Counted from the stretch's first letter, positions 1 to 12,583 are shown. The stretch is DNA of 64,000 nucleotides from Apis mellifera (GCF_003254395.2 NC_037640.1:6740289-6804288); one strand, 5' to 3'. Notes: generated by a model from the sequence alone, not told the origin. Numbers and translations are program-made.

Positions 1-1100
1 GGAAAAGCCTGCGATGAATCGTCACGGATTTGCGGCCGTTTCGCGTCACCTGCATACCCTCGACAAAAGTGGCGTGATAAACGGAGCTAACGCGAGTTTT
101 ACCGCGGTTCCCTGGAATTGAAACGGCTGTCGATCACCGAAATCGGTAGGTCGGTGTAGGATTGACGTGAAGCACGCCTGGTCAGGTAATCGAGAGCCCG
201 CTCGAGCGGGACAGTTTGGTGATGGACGATTTCGTCGAATCGAACTCCCAACGATTGCTTGCTTCACATTTTTGCGTTTCAGAAATTTCGAACTTTCTTC
301 GACCAATCGAATCTACTTATCGCGATTCGAATTCTTTGAAAAGTTAAGAGAGATTCATTTCAGGAGTTTGTTATCCGTGGAAAAGTTTCAAATCGATGGA
401 TGCATAAATCGGTGTTAAGATTCTCGCGTCGAGATCGAACTTGAACAAATTTTGTTTTCATCGATGGATTTTCCAAGATTACATTTTATTGTTGGAAAAT
501 TTCTGAGATCAAAAAGTTCGGCGAATTTTACGGAAATTTTAAATTGCAGGGCAAATTGTTCGGACGTGCGACGAAAGGTGGGATAGAGAAAGACGGCGAT
601 GGTGAAATAAATATCTGTCGGCAAACGAGTATCAAGTTTAACGTCTCTTTGATTCGCACGGCGTGTTCCTAACCGCGCGTTAACAGAGCTGATCGTTAAG
701 GGAACACGTTTTATCGTTCTATTAGCGTCTGCCCGCTATATACATTTTAATTAATGCCCGTATTCGTATTTACGCGCGCAGCAGGCGCGTTAATTACGCG
801 CTATCACGGCTAATTGCTTCTTAAATCCTTGCCCAACGAAAGGTTCAAAGAGAAAATTGACGAACCGAATAGTTTCCCTATCTTATCCAATCAATAAGAT
901 CATTTCTTGTGCACACTGTGTTCCAAAACTTTAGAATTCTTTCTTAACCAATATAAATCTCCTCGTATCGAGAGGATGAACAGAGATAAGAGGATATACA
1001 GTTACATCCACTCCTTCTCACTTCTTCCTTCTCTAAATCGGCAAAAAGAAAAATAACGACCAATAGTAAGCATATTATCGTTATCGAAAATTGATATCAA
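1..1100. other. noncoding segment with short inverted repeats
   Basis: No supportable gene is seen. The segment holds a 14-bp perfect palindrome at 197-210 (CCCGCTCGAGCGGG), a 12-bp-stem hairpin at 662-708, and GCGCG-TTAATTA-CGCGC at 785-801, which places a homeodomain-type TAATTA core inside a GC-rich inverted repeat. The open frames here overlap on both strands and look like chance frames. Confidence 0.6.
662..708. other. stem-loop, 12 bp stem with 2-nt bulge
   Basis: CGTGTTCC at 662-669 is the exact reverse complement of GGAACACG at 701-708. Just inside, TAAC (670-673) pairs with GTTA (695-698), leaving AG (699-700) as a bulge and a 21-nt loop at 674-694. The stem could form on either strand. 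Whether it is transcribed is unknown. Confidence 0.45.
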
Positions 1101-1695
1101 GAGGTGATTCAATGATAAATTTAACTATGACACTATTTCAAAGGAAGATCACTTTTCACGACGCCAAGTAAATTCTTAATATAACAAAAATTTCGAATTC
1201 GCAGAATTCGCGATCAATTTCGAGCAACAATTCATTATTAACAATGATACCAGAGATATGGTTCAATGGCGGTAAATTCAAATGACACTATTTCAAAGGA
1301 AGATCCCCTCTCAAGTAAATTCTTAATATAATAAAAATTTCGAATTCGCAGAATTCGCGATCGATTTCGAGCAACAATTCATTATTAACGATGATACCAG
1401 AGGGATGGTTCAATGGCGGCAAATTCAACTATGACACTGTTTCAAAGGAAGATCCCCTCTCACAATGCCAAATAAATTTATATAACAAAAATTTCGAATT
1501 CGCAGAATTCGAGATCGATTTCGAGCAACAATTCATTATTAACGATGATACCAAGAGATGGTTCTTCAATGGTGATAAATTCAAATGACATTATTTCAAA
1601 GGAAGATCCCCTCTCACGACGCCAAGTAAATTCTTAATATAATAAAAATTTCGCAGAATTCGTGATCGATTTCGAGCAACGACTCATTATTAACG
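1101..1695 (+). repeat. tandem repeat, about 150-155 bp unit, nearly 4 copies
   Basis: The phrase GACACTATTTCAAAGG or a close variant recurs at about 1129, 1284, 1433 and 1587, giving periods of 155, 149 and 154 bp. Each unit also carries a TTTCGAGCAACAATTCATTATTA-like segment, and three of the four carry CGAATTC-GCA-GAATTCG, itself a perfect 7-bp-stem hairpin. The fourth copy has lost the first half of that hairpin. Small indels and substitutions show that the copies have diverged. No coding frame is maintained across units, so I read it as a minisatellite-type array. Confidence 0.92.
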
Positions 1696-3640
1696 CATTC
1701 GGATATTATTACTCTATTATTACGAATCAAACGGTCACCCATCACCCGGACAGGATAGTTTGAGCACGTTTTTGTCGGAGGACCGCTTAATCGACGCACA
1801 AAGGGAAACTTAACCCGGTTGAATATCGCGCGTAATCGATGATCGCTAATGAGGAAAATTATTCGTGGCTGTCCCACAGTATATACACAGAGGTATATAC
1901 GGCGGGCAGAAACGCGGCAATTCGAGGTAGGGATTGCCGGTTTCGAACACGTGGATTAATGGCGAGAGTGTTTAAACGGATATCGATCGCGTCGAGTGAA
2001 TGGAGATATCGTTAAAGAGCCACCGTTTCGGCGTTTCCCCGAATTTCCCGTTGTTGAAAATTCACTCCGGCCCGGTGGAGAGTAGATTCGTTACAGTTTC
2101 CGGATATCGTTTAATCGCTACTTACGCCGATTCGCGAGTTAATCTCTCGCGTTAATGCCGCCCCGCGCTTCCAGTTCGCTTTTACTTTCACCCACGTTTA
2201 TCTGCCGCGATCGCGTTGAATCATTCATAACATCCTGCGATTACTCCGCCTCCTCCCGTTCCAGATCCCGCGTTTTCGCTCGTATTATACCGTTGTAGCG
2301 CGCATCAGGTAATCGAATTATCGAAGAACGAGTTGGAAATTAGATCACAGCTTACTCGAACAAGTGGTTAAAATATGGATGAAAATTAATGGATGGATCA
2401 AAGATTTTTGCAGTTTGAGAAAATATATGTATTTAGCCGCGTGTGTGATAAAATTACGATAAATTGTTTGGAGAATTAAATAAATGATTCTTGTTACAAA
2501 TATTCTTGTTGCAAATAGGTAGACTATTATAAGAATATTATTATTCCGTGTAATTAAATTTCATTCTTGATCCAACACCTTGCCTTGTACAATTTGATCA
2601 AAAGATCTTTGAATCAAGTCTGTATTAATTTAATTTTGTTCGAAACTCCATTTCGAAGGGATCGGTCGAAATAAAGTTACGAACATTAAATATTCGATAA
2701 TCAAAATCTTGATCGAATAACTTTTGAAATACTCGTAACCCTATTTCATTTTTATTATCTCTAAGTATTAAAAAGAAATCATAAATTTTCTAATTGATTC
2801 GATTTCACGAGATTTCACGAGAAGTCACGAAAAGTCGTTACCTTTGACAGTCGGCGGGAGGAAATGCAAAAAAGAAGCTGGAAAATATTAGCATACAGTG
2901 GAATATCCGCGTTGCGTGGATCAAACAGGAAATTTACATCACGCGAGTCTCGTTCTCTCTCTCCTGTGCGAGTGTCGTAACGATTCGTGAATAAGGCACG
3001 ACTCGATTTAAAAAACGGTGTAAAGAGACACCGTTGTGACCAAAATCGTGACACGCGAGAATGGAAATAATTCCGGCGCGAAATAAACAGGCCGGCTGGA
3101 ATGTGTTCGTTAATCCGTGTCCGAAACTGTGCGAATAACTAGCTGTAATTACGCGTTAACGAGATAGAAGTGGAAGTGGAATTTTGCTCGTCGGATCAAC
3201 GTGTTGCGCGTGTTTCTTCATCATATCCGTGCGGATCTAGCATCATGTTGGAATATCAATTTAAATCCACTTTCTTTCTCATTCTATGTTCCACGTATTT
3301 TTTTCAAACGAATTGTTGGATCTTTTTAAAAAATTGGATGTACAGGTTTTTCTTTCTTTTTTTTTTTTAACAAAAATTAAATCCTCGTTTGACATCCGAC
3401 GTTCAAAGTAAATATTTTTTATGGGAATGTTTGCATAATCTCGTCCGAAGCGAGCGGAGGAGATTACAAATGCAGAGAGAAAAAAAGAGAATGTGCGAAT
3501 GTAGCTAAGAATAAACCGTGCTCAGGATGCGTACGCGAGCTATTCAATAGAATCGAGAGTGAAAGTTATTCCGCGTTACGTCGAGTTACCTTATGAAAGA
3601 ATTTTACTCAATTCCCCGTATTCGTCTAGAGAGAGAGAAA
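1696..3640. other. noncoding segment
   Basis: No gene is seen. A moderately GC-rich stretch at about 1880-2290 is followed by AT-rich DNA. The only clear structure is the hairpin at 3014-3035. GA-rich simple sequence begins at 3629. Confidence 0.6.
3014..3035. other. perfect 8-bp stem-loop
   Basis: AACGGTGT (3014-3021), a 6-nt loop AAAGAG, then ACACCGTT (3028-3035). The stem is perfect and compact. There is no T-run directly after it on the plus strand, and this is a eukaryotic context, so it is not called a terminator. Confidence 0.5.
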
Positions 3641-3655
3641 GAGAGAGAAAAAAGA
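3629..3655 (+). repeat. GA-rich microsatellite
   Basis: Interrupted GA repeat leading into an A-rich purine tract. Confidence 0.85.
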
Positions 3656-3746
3656 AAAACTTTACCGTCGCAAATTGAAAACCTTCAACTTCGTAATCTC
3701 TTCCAAATTAAATTATCTCTTTTGGAAAGGATCAAATTTCCATAAT

Positions 3747-3760
3747 AAAAAAAAAAAAAA
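3747..3760 (+). repeat. poly-A run (14)
   Basis: Fourteen consecutive A. Confidence 0.95.
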
Positions 3761-4726
3761 GGAAACTCAAATTCTTTTTCCATAAAAATTTTCATAAAAT
3801 TTCGACGCACGTCGATAATGCTCACCCCATTCGCGTCGCAGCAAATTCCAACAATTCCCAATTCCCTTCTCGAACACTTATACAATCTTAAATAAAGAGG
3901 GATCCAAGGATTGGATAAGCCGGGATCCAAGCATGCAGCCTCAATTTCCTCCGATCGTTTACCTTATCTGCCCGGTTGTTTCCCGTTATTGCGATCATTA
4001 CGCGAGCATAGAATTCAATCTCCTTATCAGCCGCGTGGTTGCATTCGCCTGGTGGCCGATTATTTCGCCCCACGGGAGGATGGAAGGGGCACGGTCAGAT
4101 GGAGAAGGAGGGACAGGGAGGGCTCCGAAAATAGAGTATTTCGGAGAGAAAGCTTGGTGGAAATCAAGTGTGGAAATGGAAAGGTACGCGTCGTTTAGGC
4201 GAAATTGCTTTTGACCGGCTCTCTCGAAAAGGAACCGTCTCTCCCCTTCTCCCTCCCTTCGGTTAACGAGATTTCACGGGACGCGATTTGTCTTTTCATC
4301 GAGAGTCTCTTTCCTGCGTGCACTTATGCACGTATTCGATGCAAACGGTTGGTCCAGAGAACTTAATAGGATTTTGTACTAGGCGCGAATTCGAGCGTGT
4401 ATCGATTTAATGGCTCGAAAACTGTTCTCCTCCATCCCTCTCTGGCGAGGAATTGGGCAAGGGGGACGATGTTGAGCGATGGATACGCTCCCTGAATCTC
4501 GAGGAGGAGACGTTCGAAAGTATCGTATCGAGATTCCGCTCATTTGGTCTTATCGGAGGATTTCTCTGCTGGCGTTCGACCGAGAATTGGACCGCGATTA
4601 TAATTTATTACCGCTAATGGATGGTGCGAGGTTGAGAACGATGCGGGATCGTACTCGGTATCGCTTTGCTCAAGTTTAATCCGTCGGATGGGGAATTAAT
4701 TTTGACGAGGGGAAGAGGAGTAGTAT

Positions 4727-4745
4727 TATATATATATATATATAT
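4727..4745 (+). repeat. (TA)n microsatellite
   Basis: Nineteen bases of uninterrupted alternating TA. Confidence 0.95.
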
Positions 4746-5231
4746 GATTGGAGAGCGATCGGGTAACGAGATATTATTAACGAGAAGTGATATTGTTTTA
4801 AGCGGAATTAAGGATCGATTCAAGTAGTTTGAAAATGAATCGTTCGCATAGTAAACGGGATGAATAGGTGATACGCGAGAGATTAAGTTTACTCGCTTTT
4901 ACTTTTTTCCCTTCTTTTTTTTCATTCGTGCAGAAATTTTCCTTCAGCCTAGTAATCCTCACGAACTTACGGCTACGCGATACGTATCGATTACGTTTCT
5001 CGATATTAACGCGATACGAGTATGCCGGGCGTGCAGTTTGCGGCAGGTGCATCCGGATCCAGGTACAAACAGAGCATCGGTTATACGCGTGTGTATATAT
5101 ATTTTCTCCACCTGCGTTTGTATCTGCGCATGCGCGTGTCGGTAATAAGCTTATTAAATTGTTAGCGCGTGTAATGCGAAGTACTGGACCGTGGATGGAA
5201 ATTTGCGCGTTTCCATTTATATACCGATTCG

Positions 5232-5277
5232 GGTGGGGGAGGGATAGAATCCGGGGAAACAGTGTGTGTCCCCCACC
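5232..5277. other. GC-rich 9-bp stem-loop
   Basis: GGTGGGGGA (5232-5240) is the exact reverse complement of TCCCCCACC (5269-5277), with a 28-nt loop. The G-run arm is unusual for such AT-rich DNA. It is followed within 30 bp by CCGGCCGG and by GGATC...GATCC (about 5304-5318), so several short inverted repeats cluster here. Confidence 0.5.
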
Positions 5278-5350
5278 GGTGAACGACACTAATTAAACCG
5301 GCCGGATCGCGTCGATCCAAGGAGGCAAGGATTAATTTGCCAGCCACACT

Positions 5351-8300
5351 TAATTAAATCCGTTGTTCCTTCCATTTAAGGAGGGGATCCTTTTTTAATT
5401 GAGCAAGCGTGGCGATTTGTGGTGGAATTTCTCGCGGTCGATCTACGAGGGAGGAGGATCATCTTTGATCATCTTTTTTTGCGATCCCGATTGTTAGTCG
5501 GGAAAATTGGAAATTCTTCGGCGTTAAAGAAGTTCCCGATTCTTTTTTTTTTAAATCTAATTAAAAGTTTCTTTGACAAATTATCCGGAAAAGGGATCCG
5601 CGGATATCTTTCATCGATTTCGAGGGTATTTTATCCAAGGTTAACCCGATTGGTTGACGCTCAAGTAAATTTGGATTATTGGAAAGAGTTTGGATTTTTT
5701 TCAAATTTGATTAAAAATTAAATTCCTTCGAGATATTTTATCAATGATTTAAGAATTAAGAATATTCTTTTATATAATTGTTTTGAAAAACAATTCGATT
5801 CCACGAGATGATCAGAAATGTCGATGATAATTCCTTCTTTCTTTTTTTTACATTTGAAATTTGAGATTTATCTTCGAAATAATTTAGACGAAAGAAAGGA
5901 AAACAGAGGACAGAAATGATAAGCTCGGCGAAAGGGAGGAAGCACACGAGCGCATAAATTAAACGAAATTAAAACAAACGCGTGTTCGCGAAACAAGCAG
6001 ACAGTTAAAGACTTTGTTATGGAATGCAATTACACGCAAACGATAAAATAACGCAATTAGATTCGAAACGTTCGACGGTGGGAGGACGGTATTCAATTAA
6101 CAGGTAATTGCAACATCGTTACCGAGAAAAATAATTCGACGCGTCCGCGATTCCGCAATTGCTTCGTACGCGTCTTGTGTATCGCCGATTTTTTTTTTCT
6201 TTTTTCTTTTTCCTTTTTTTTTTTTCCCCAATAACCAATAAACACAGCAGTGTGGTTAACGTTGGTTCCGCTGTATTGTGGATTTCTGATTTACCTTCTC
6301 CAGTGATCCGTTAAATTAAACAACCATTCGAAATTCATATTCCATCAATACCGGTAATGAAAAAACTCTTCGTACATACAGTCAGTCATAAAAAAAAAAG
6401 ACCTTTACGCATTTCGTTTGCAAGTAAATTCGCGAAAATTCTGATTTTAATTGAAAGTTTTTTTCAAACATGAAAAGTAAATTCAGAATTCTTATTGTAA
6501 ATTAAATCATAGCAATGAATGTAATATTTCTACGGAAAATGACTAGACTGTGGATAGAAATTTGCATTATTCTTCAAATATTGCGAATGATATTTTGGAT
6601 AATTTGTATTTTGATGCTCGTCGATGTAGATTTTTGTATTCAAATTTTACACTGCATAAACATTTGCATCACATGACGTTTGTCATTTTCTTCCAACATT
6701 ATTGCAAATAAACGAGCAATATATATTACGTAACACGATTCATTAACTTTCGCGATGAACTGTACGTACAAACTACTTACATCCTCAATTTGTCCGACGA
6801 AACGCAGTTACGATTCATAAACGATTCATATCGTAGCCTCGTGGAAAAGTTGGATAAAAAAAAAGACAGAAAAATAAAAAAGAAACGAAATAAATAGATC
6901 GGACCGAATCGTATAACTGAAAATTTTAACAACCACTCCGACCGACTGCGTTCATCCGCATTGAAAAAAATTTCCACGCGAAAGTTTCAATAGTCTCCTC
7001 TCCCCCTTTTTTAAATTTGGGGCGGAAAAACGGCAATTCCTAATTTTAAATAGAGGAATTTTCCACCTACGACATCCACGGAAACCGCGAAAACTCGTAG
7101 CGATCGAGGAGGGAAGGAAGATCGGTGGAAACAGATTCTCTCGCTTAATATAATCGCGCCGATACACGCGCGACGCCCGTTATCGCCGCCGCGCCCTCGT
7201 AAATCGTGATTACGTCCGGCGACCGATCCTAACGAATCGACCGATATATCCTGAATTATAGTCCTTTAACGTTTCGACGTTGGTGAAAATGTAATTTCAG
7301 AGATATTCGTAGATATTCGTTTCGTTCAAAGAATCTAAAACTAACTGACTTTGATCGTCGGCTTTTTCTTCGTTTAATCTATTTCACCCGAGAGAAATGA
7401 AGCGTATAATAATCGAGATTAATTCCTCGTGGTTAAACTCTTTGCTTTTCCTTCTAGCAATATTATTACAATTACCAACGTTGCGATAATTCTCTCGGGA
7501 TCTTAGAACGATGGAAAAAGGAAAAAAAATATGTTGTACGAAAAAAGAAGAAAGAAACGTTTTAAATGTGGAATACGTTGAATATTCAAAGGGGAAAGAG
7601 ATTGGCTAGATCTCGAAGGGAGCAATTATGCGAGAGATTTCGGTTATTTGTAGGAGAGATCGCGGGAAATCTGGAAGGAATGTTAGCGATGCTTTGGTAT
7701 TAACGTAACTTCGGTGGAACGAATCTTGGGAAACGCGACGTAAGAACAAGGATCTTTGAAATATTCTGTCACAGTTATGAGACGAGAGAAATTCGAGAAT
7801 AACGTGTAATATATAATAAATATTCGCGAAGAAAGACGATTTTTCTTGCTCGAGAAAGAAATTCGATTTCGTATCGAGAAGTAACGGTTAAAAACCGATC
7901 GGTGACAAGCAGACTCGATTTTCAAACGGTAGCCGTTATTCGCCAATCACCGGAGTGAACGAAGGTGAACGAGGCGCGATCAACACCGGCAATTATTCAG
8001 ACACCTGTTCTCCTATCCGATCGGTCGATCTGAAAAGCGGAAAATCGCTCGAGGAGAACGAATCTCTCCTCGTTGAAAACTGTTATTTCGCGTTGCAAAC
8101 GATATATTCGAGAATGCAAGACGTGGAAGACACCGAGGGCTGTGATTAGCATAGTTTTTCGTGGGAAAACTCGTGGTTGGGAAAACTCTAGAGTCGAAGC
8201 GGAACGACCCAAATTCCGAGAAGAGATACATCGTTGGGAATGCATCGTTTTGCGCATAATAATCGCGTGCCTGTCGTTTACGTACAATATTACCTACGGG

Positions 8301-9510
8301 GAATTCTTTCTTCCGTGATTTTTTCGACGCATCTTCCTCGTTAAAGAGTGTTGCTTTCATTTCGAGACAATGATAGATGATCTCTGCAAATTTCCAATTA
8401 ATGTCGCGTAATGATGAGGAGATTCATTTGTTTGCACGGAGACAGTTACGTTTCGAAGAAAGTGGAACGAGTTCAAAATTGGCATTTTAATCTTTCGCAT
8501 TACGAAGTCACGACATTACTTTTGCCTAGAAGTAAAGAAAAATTAGTATATTTCTTGTACAACAAAGTAACTTTATATCTTAATCACTAGCAATAAATTT
8601 TTCGTTCGAAAAACTTTACTAAATAGAAATACTGTCGTATTAAATTTATTACAATTACGTTTCCACTTCAAAATTTCTCATTTCGAATTAATCTTCCAAA
8701 GTCCTTTCGACAAAAATATATATTTGCCACTAAAATAAACTACTCGATTCAAAAGATCGAGTTTCCAGCAATCGTCGCAACAATCCACTTGTTCACCGAC
8801 CAGAAATAATCCGCGCGGAACGATCGTCCAAAATCCGTTTCAAGATGTCCTCGCGACCCCGATTAACCTTAATCAACCCGCGACGAAGTTGGTCCATCCA
8901 GCGTGAAATCCAAGCTTGCTCGAGCGTATAAAGCCGCGAATTAAGACACGTCGTTATCTCTGTTCTTTCCTCGTCTCGTCACGATCCACTTTCCATACGA
9001 CGCCGCCAACATTTGAATTCGACCATCCTGATCACCCATCCTCCCTCCATTCTTGGGGGAGGAAACGCATCGAGCACAATCTCGGATTAATCGAGCGGCG
9101 AAATTGTAGCGCGATGCCGTGCGTTTAGAGGATGATCTTTATTCCACCGGTTTTACAATAGGAAGTCGAGAATGAAAACGTTCCCCGGCGTGGAATGATT
9201 TATGCACTTGCACGTCTCGTGATTGCACACCCTCTCGCCTCCTTTTTCATCGATATTGTTCCACGGTTCTCGCGCTTTCTCTTCCCGACTTGTTCCATTT
9301 TGAACTTGATTTCGAAAGATCGGCGCCCTTCGTCGAGATGAATCTTCATTTTCCCAAAGTTTATTCTTTTTTGCCTCCATTGTTATATCGTTTCGTAGTC
9401 CCTTGCTTCCTTCTTCTTCGATTTCTCGTATCATTCGGAGAGAAGGGATCGTGCATCGTGATTTATAAAGCGAAATAAAGTTCAATTTTATCAATTTTTT
9501 AAATTAAAAT
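5351..9510. other. noncoding segment, AT-rich
   Basis: No gene or strong structure is supported. It contains T-rich tracts near 6190-6225 and short palindromes such as ACCGATCGGT at 7894-7903. At 8927-8932 there is a TATAAA without a well-placed initiator. Frames on both strands at 7.95-8.36 kb overlap and are not convincing. Confidence 0.55.
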
Positions 9511-9909
9511 ATAAACTTTAATCAGATTTTGGCAGATTAATTTTTTTCTTTGCTGTAATAATAAATTTTCACTGATGTCAACGATGAAGAAGATCTTATA
9601 TATGTAATCCTTCTATAAAATTAAAATCTCGAACAATTTTGCTCCTTTTCTTGTAAATGTAAACTTTAATCATTTGGTAGATTTATTTTTTTCTTTGCTA
9701 ACGATTTTCACTGATGTCAACTTTGAAGAAGATTTTATATATCTCAAATAATTTTGCTCCTTTTCTTGTAAATGTAAACTTTAATCACTCGGTAGATTTA
9801 TTTTTTTCTTTGCTGTAATGAATTTTCACTGATGTCAATTTTGAAGATCTTATATATGTATAATCCTTCCACAAAATTGAAATCTCGAACAATTTTGCTC
9901 CTTTTCTTC
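9511..9909 (+). repeat. tandem repeat, about 115-148 bp unit, 3 copies
   Basis: AAACTTTAATCA recurs near 9513, 9661 and 9776. Each copy then runs through an AGATTWATTTTTTTCTTTGCT-like stretch, TTTTCACTGATGTCAA, GAAGATYTTATATAT, and AATTTTGCTCCTTTTCTT. The middle copy is shorter (115 bp, against 148 bp for the first) because the ATGTAATCCTTCTATAAAA-type segment is missing. Copies are clearly homologous but diverged and have no conserved reading frame. Confidence 0.9.
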
Positions 9910-10533
9910 CAAACGCTTTATCGAGATTATTCTAATCTACTCTTTACTCTAAGACCTCTCGCAATTATACTTTTTTCAAAGAAACCCGTGTTTCTCCCGA
10001 TTAATTATACATATACATATATATATTTGCTCGTCAACAAAGCGTGTTTGAGCACGACGGATAAATCTCACCGATTTAACCGGCTCTTAAATCCTTCGGT
10101 AGTGGTAGCGCGTTTCCGTGAAAGCATCTTTGAGGTAGCGCGCCAGTAGCACGTGAAACGACTACTTGCACTCTCGTGCGAGTTAACGGTTACGCGACGC
10201 ACGGCAAAGAAGGAAAACTCGCATCGATATAAGATGTGTGCCACGTTTCAGAGATCCGTTTCCAAAACAGCGATTTCTCGCCAAACGAGATACGTTCATG
10301 TCGTACATAAAAACGCTCGTCTCGAAATTTACTTGTTTATCAAAAGGAATTCGAATCGGTTGCTCGAGTTTTAACAACCGCGATTCCTACAATTAACCAT
10401 CCTTGTTCTAACGTTTAAGAAGAGAGAGGCGTTTTCGTTTGGCAGATTTGCAAAATTTCATACGCGTATATTGGACAGATGACTGATACGCGGAGGGAGT
10501 TTGATCTACTTTTACCGCGATTTAGTTTCTCGT

Positions 10534-10573
10534 TAACTGTCGCGGAAACGTATTTACAGCGACACGACAGTTA
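10534..10573. other. 9-bp stem-loop with competing inner pairing
   Basis: TAACTGTCG (10534-10542) pairs perfectly with CGACAGTTA (10565-10573). The same left arm can also pair as TGTCGC (10538-10543) with GCGACA (10559-10564). The two pairings exclude each other. Confidence 0.45.
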
Positions 10574-11381
10574 TTGAGACGGACAGACAGAGGCGGGTTC
10601 CGTGAATTATTTCTTTCATCATCGCTCCGTTTTATCTTGTTCCACTCTCGTTCTTAGCGAGAGAGATAACAAATTTTAAGCGAGGCGAACGAAGAAGTTG
10701 AACATTGTTGTTGATCATTAAAAGGGGGAAAAAAAAAGGATTTAAACGCGAATAAAATTTTTCACGATGAACACGAAGAAAGCTCGTTATTACGTACGCA
10801 TCATCGAGAAATTCATCTTCACCTCGCCTCACGAAAATGAAAGGTTGGCCAAACACGTTTGAAGAACGGAGCGTAATCTTCGAGATCAGCGTAAATTGCT
10901 CGTGACCTAAGTTAAGGAGGTGTTCGACCAACGCAGAGAGAAGGTATTCTCCAACTTGTGCGAGTAATAATAAGCTTCCGACGATTTAACGTCCAATCAA
11001 TCGAGAATGAGCAATCTGTACAAAAGAAGACGCGTTGATAAATTATTAAAATTGTTTTGCTGTAACAACGAAACGGATATAAGCTCGGATATTGCAAGCA
11101 CGCCTTTGCGAATTATCCATGATATAAAAGCGTAGATATCACCGTGCTACCGTGACTTATACAATTTGATCGCAAGTTAAACGAGGTAACGAGTTTATGG
11201 CAACCCTGTCTCGATCGGATACAGTAAATGTTCACTCAACAAGTTGTTGTTCGACCTTGTTACTCAGTTAGATAGTTCGAACTTCATTATCTTTTTGCTC
11301 CTTCTTTCCCCTCTCTCTCTCCCCTTTCTTTCTTTTTCGACGTCAGAAACGAGTTATTAATTAATTACACTTAATTATATA

Positions 11382-11399
11382 ATATATATATATATATAT
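11382..11399 (+). repeat. (AT)n microsatellite
   Basis: Alternating AT of about 18 bp in an AT-rich surround. Confidence 0.9.
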
Positions 11400-12233
11400 T
11401 CGCAGCGATATAATTTCCCGATGAATCAAGATAAAACTCGTAAAACGAGATTTCGATCTAATCTTAAAAATATCCCTCTTCTTTTCTCTTTTCTTTCTTA
11501 ATTTAACTCGACTAACGTGCTTCGTATCTCGTTTCGGGATAATAAGCTCAACTTTACCGAACTCGCCTCGTCCTATCCCACGATAGATAATAGTATTTCA
11601 CTATTCGAAATTCCTCAGAGATATTAATAAACGCTCTTCGACTCGTTCAAGAATAGATCACGTAGAGAGAAATATGACTCGACGATACTCGACTTGTATT
11701 ATTTCTACGATGTGCAACGATGTAAAGTTTGGAGAAAGAGTTCGACGACCCCGTAGTATCTTCCAGGAACTGGGAGAGGGATCATCCCGTTCCTGGAGAG
11801 CGGCGGCTTTTGCCAATTTTCCGATACACGCGCCCCCTATTTAGCCCAACAGTGTTGTACAGCGCGCATCGACAAAGGTCGATCACCCTCGTTCGTCGAC
11901 GACGATCCACGGTAATACGGCCCGCTCTATATCCGATTGACGCTCACATTGTCGCGAAAGTACACGCTGCATCGACCCATTATGGACGTTAATTGGTAAT
12001 TATCAGGCGAAGCCATCGTGATGCGGTTCGTGGTGCTCCCTCTTCTCTCAAAAATCCCCCCTCTCCATTCTCCTCTCTCTGAAAATTTAACTGCCAACTT
12101 CGCCGTCTAACTAAAATCGTACAAAGAATATGGTAATTTAATCCTTTAATTGGACTTTTGAAATTGAAGATACGCACAGAGCTTTTGAAATTAATTTATT
12201 AGAAATAAATTATTTCGTTAAAATCTTCATGCA

Positions 12234-12583
12234 AGTTTTATATAATACTCTTTAATGAAAATGTGACCAAATTTCGATTCTATATGGGAATGATGCAAGT
12301 CAAGATAAATCGGATGTAAAAGATTAAGTCATGTTAAGTTTTATTGCAAAATAAAATTACGATTCGCGAGGTTTACTTCTCGTTCTCGTTGCTCCTTGAT
12401 TGAGACTTGAGTTTTATATAATATTCTTTAATGAAAATGTGACCAAATTTCGATTCTATATGGGAATGATACAAGTCAAGATAAATCGGATGTAAAAGAT
12501 TAAGTCATGTTAAGTTTTATTGCAAAATAAAATTACGATTCGCGAGGTTTACTTCTCGTTCTTGTTGCTCCTTGATTGAGACT
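12234..12583 (+). repeat. recent tandem duplication, period 176 bp
   Basis: Copy 1 spans 12234-12407 and copy 2 spans 12410-12583. I count three substitutions over about 174 bp (TACTC/TATTC, GATGCAAG/GATACAAG, GTTCTCGTT/GTTCTTGTT), so identity is about 98 percent with no indel inside the unit. The low divergence implies a young duplication or ongoing homogenisation. No coding frame is apparent. Confidence 0.95.

Larger units (their letters stand above)
3761..5350. other. GC-rich noncoding islands
   Basis: Two GC-richer islands (about 3900-4210 and 5160-5330) flank AT-rich DNA. The first has two GATA-type cores (CTTATC at about 3963 and again near 4022). The second has the hairpin at 5232-5277 and a CCGGCCGG palindrome near 5298-5305. 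Overlapping open frames on both strands cover 4.8-5.3 kb. Because both strands are open, I attribute them to composition rather than coding. Confidence 0.55.
9910..12230. other. noncoding segment
   Basis: No gene is supported. It holds the stem-loop at 10534-10573, a CAACA-AGT-TGTTG inverted repeat near 11237-11249, pyrimidine tracts at 11295-11335, an AT microsatellite at 11382-11399 and a GC-richer island at about 11730-11990. Confidence 0.55.

Noticed and set aside
4798..5296. 163-codon minus-strand and 142-codon plus-strand frames over the same DNA
   Set aside because: Mutual overlap on opposite strands and no domain similarity point to stop-poor composition.
6537..6560. TGACTAGA, seed-like match to the miR-279 family
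   Set aside because: The rest of the mature sequence does not match and no precursor hairpin is visible around it.
8927..8958. TATAAA as core promoter
   Set aside because: No initiator consensus at the expected spacing.
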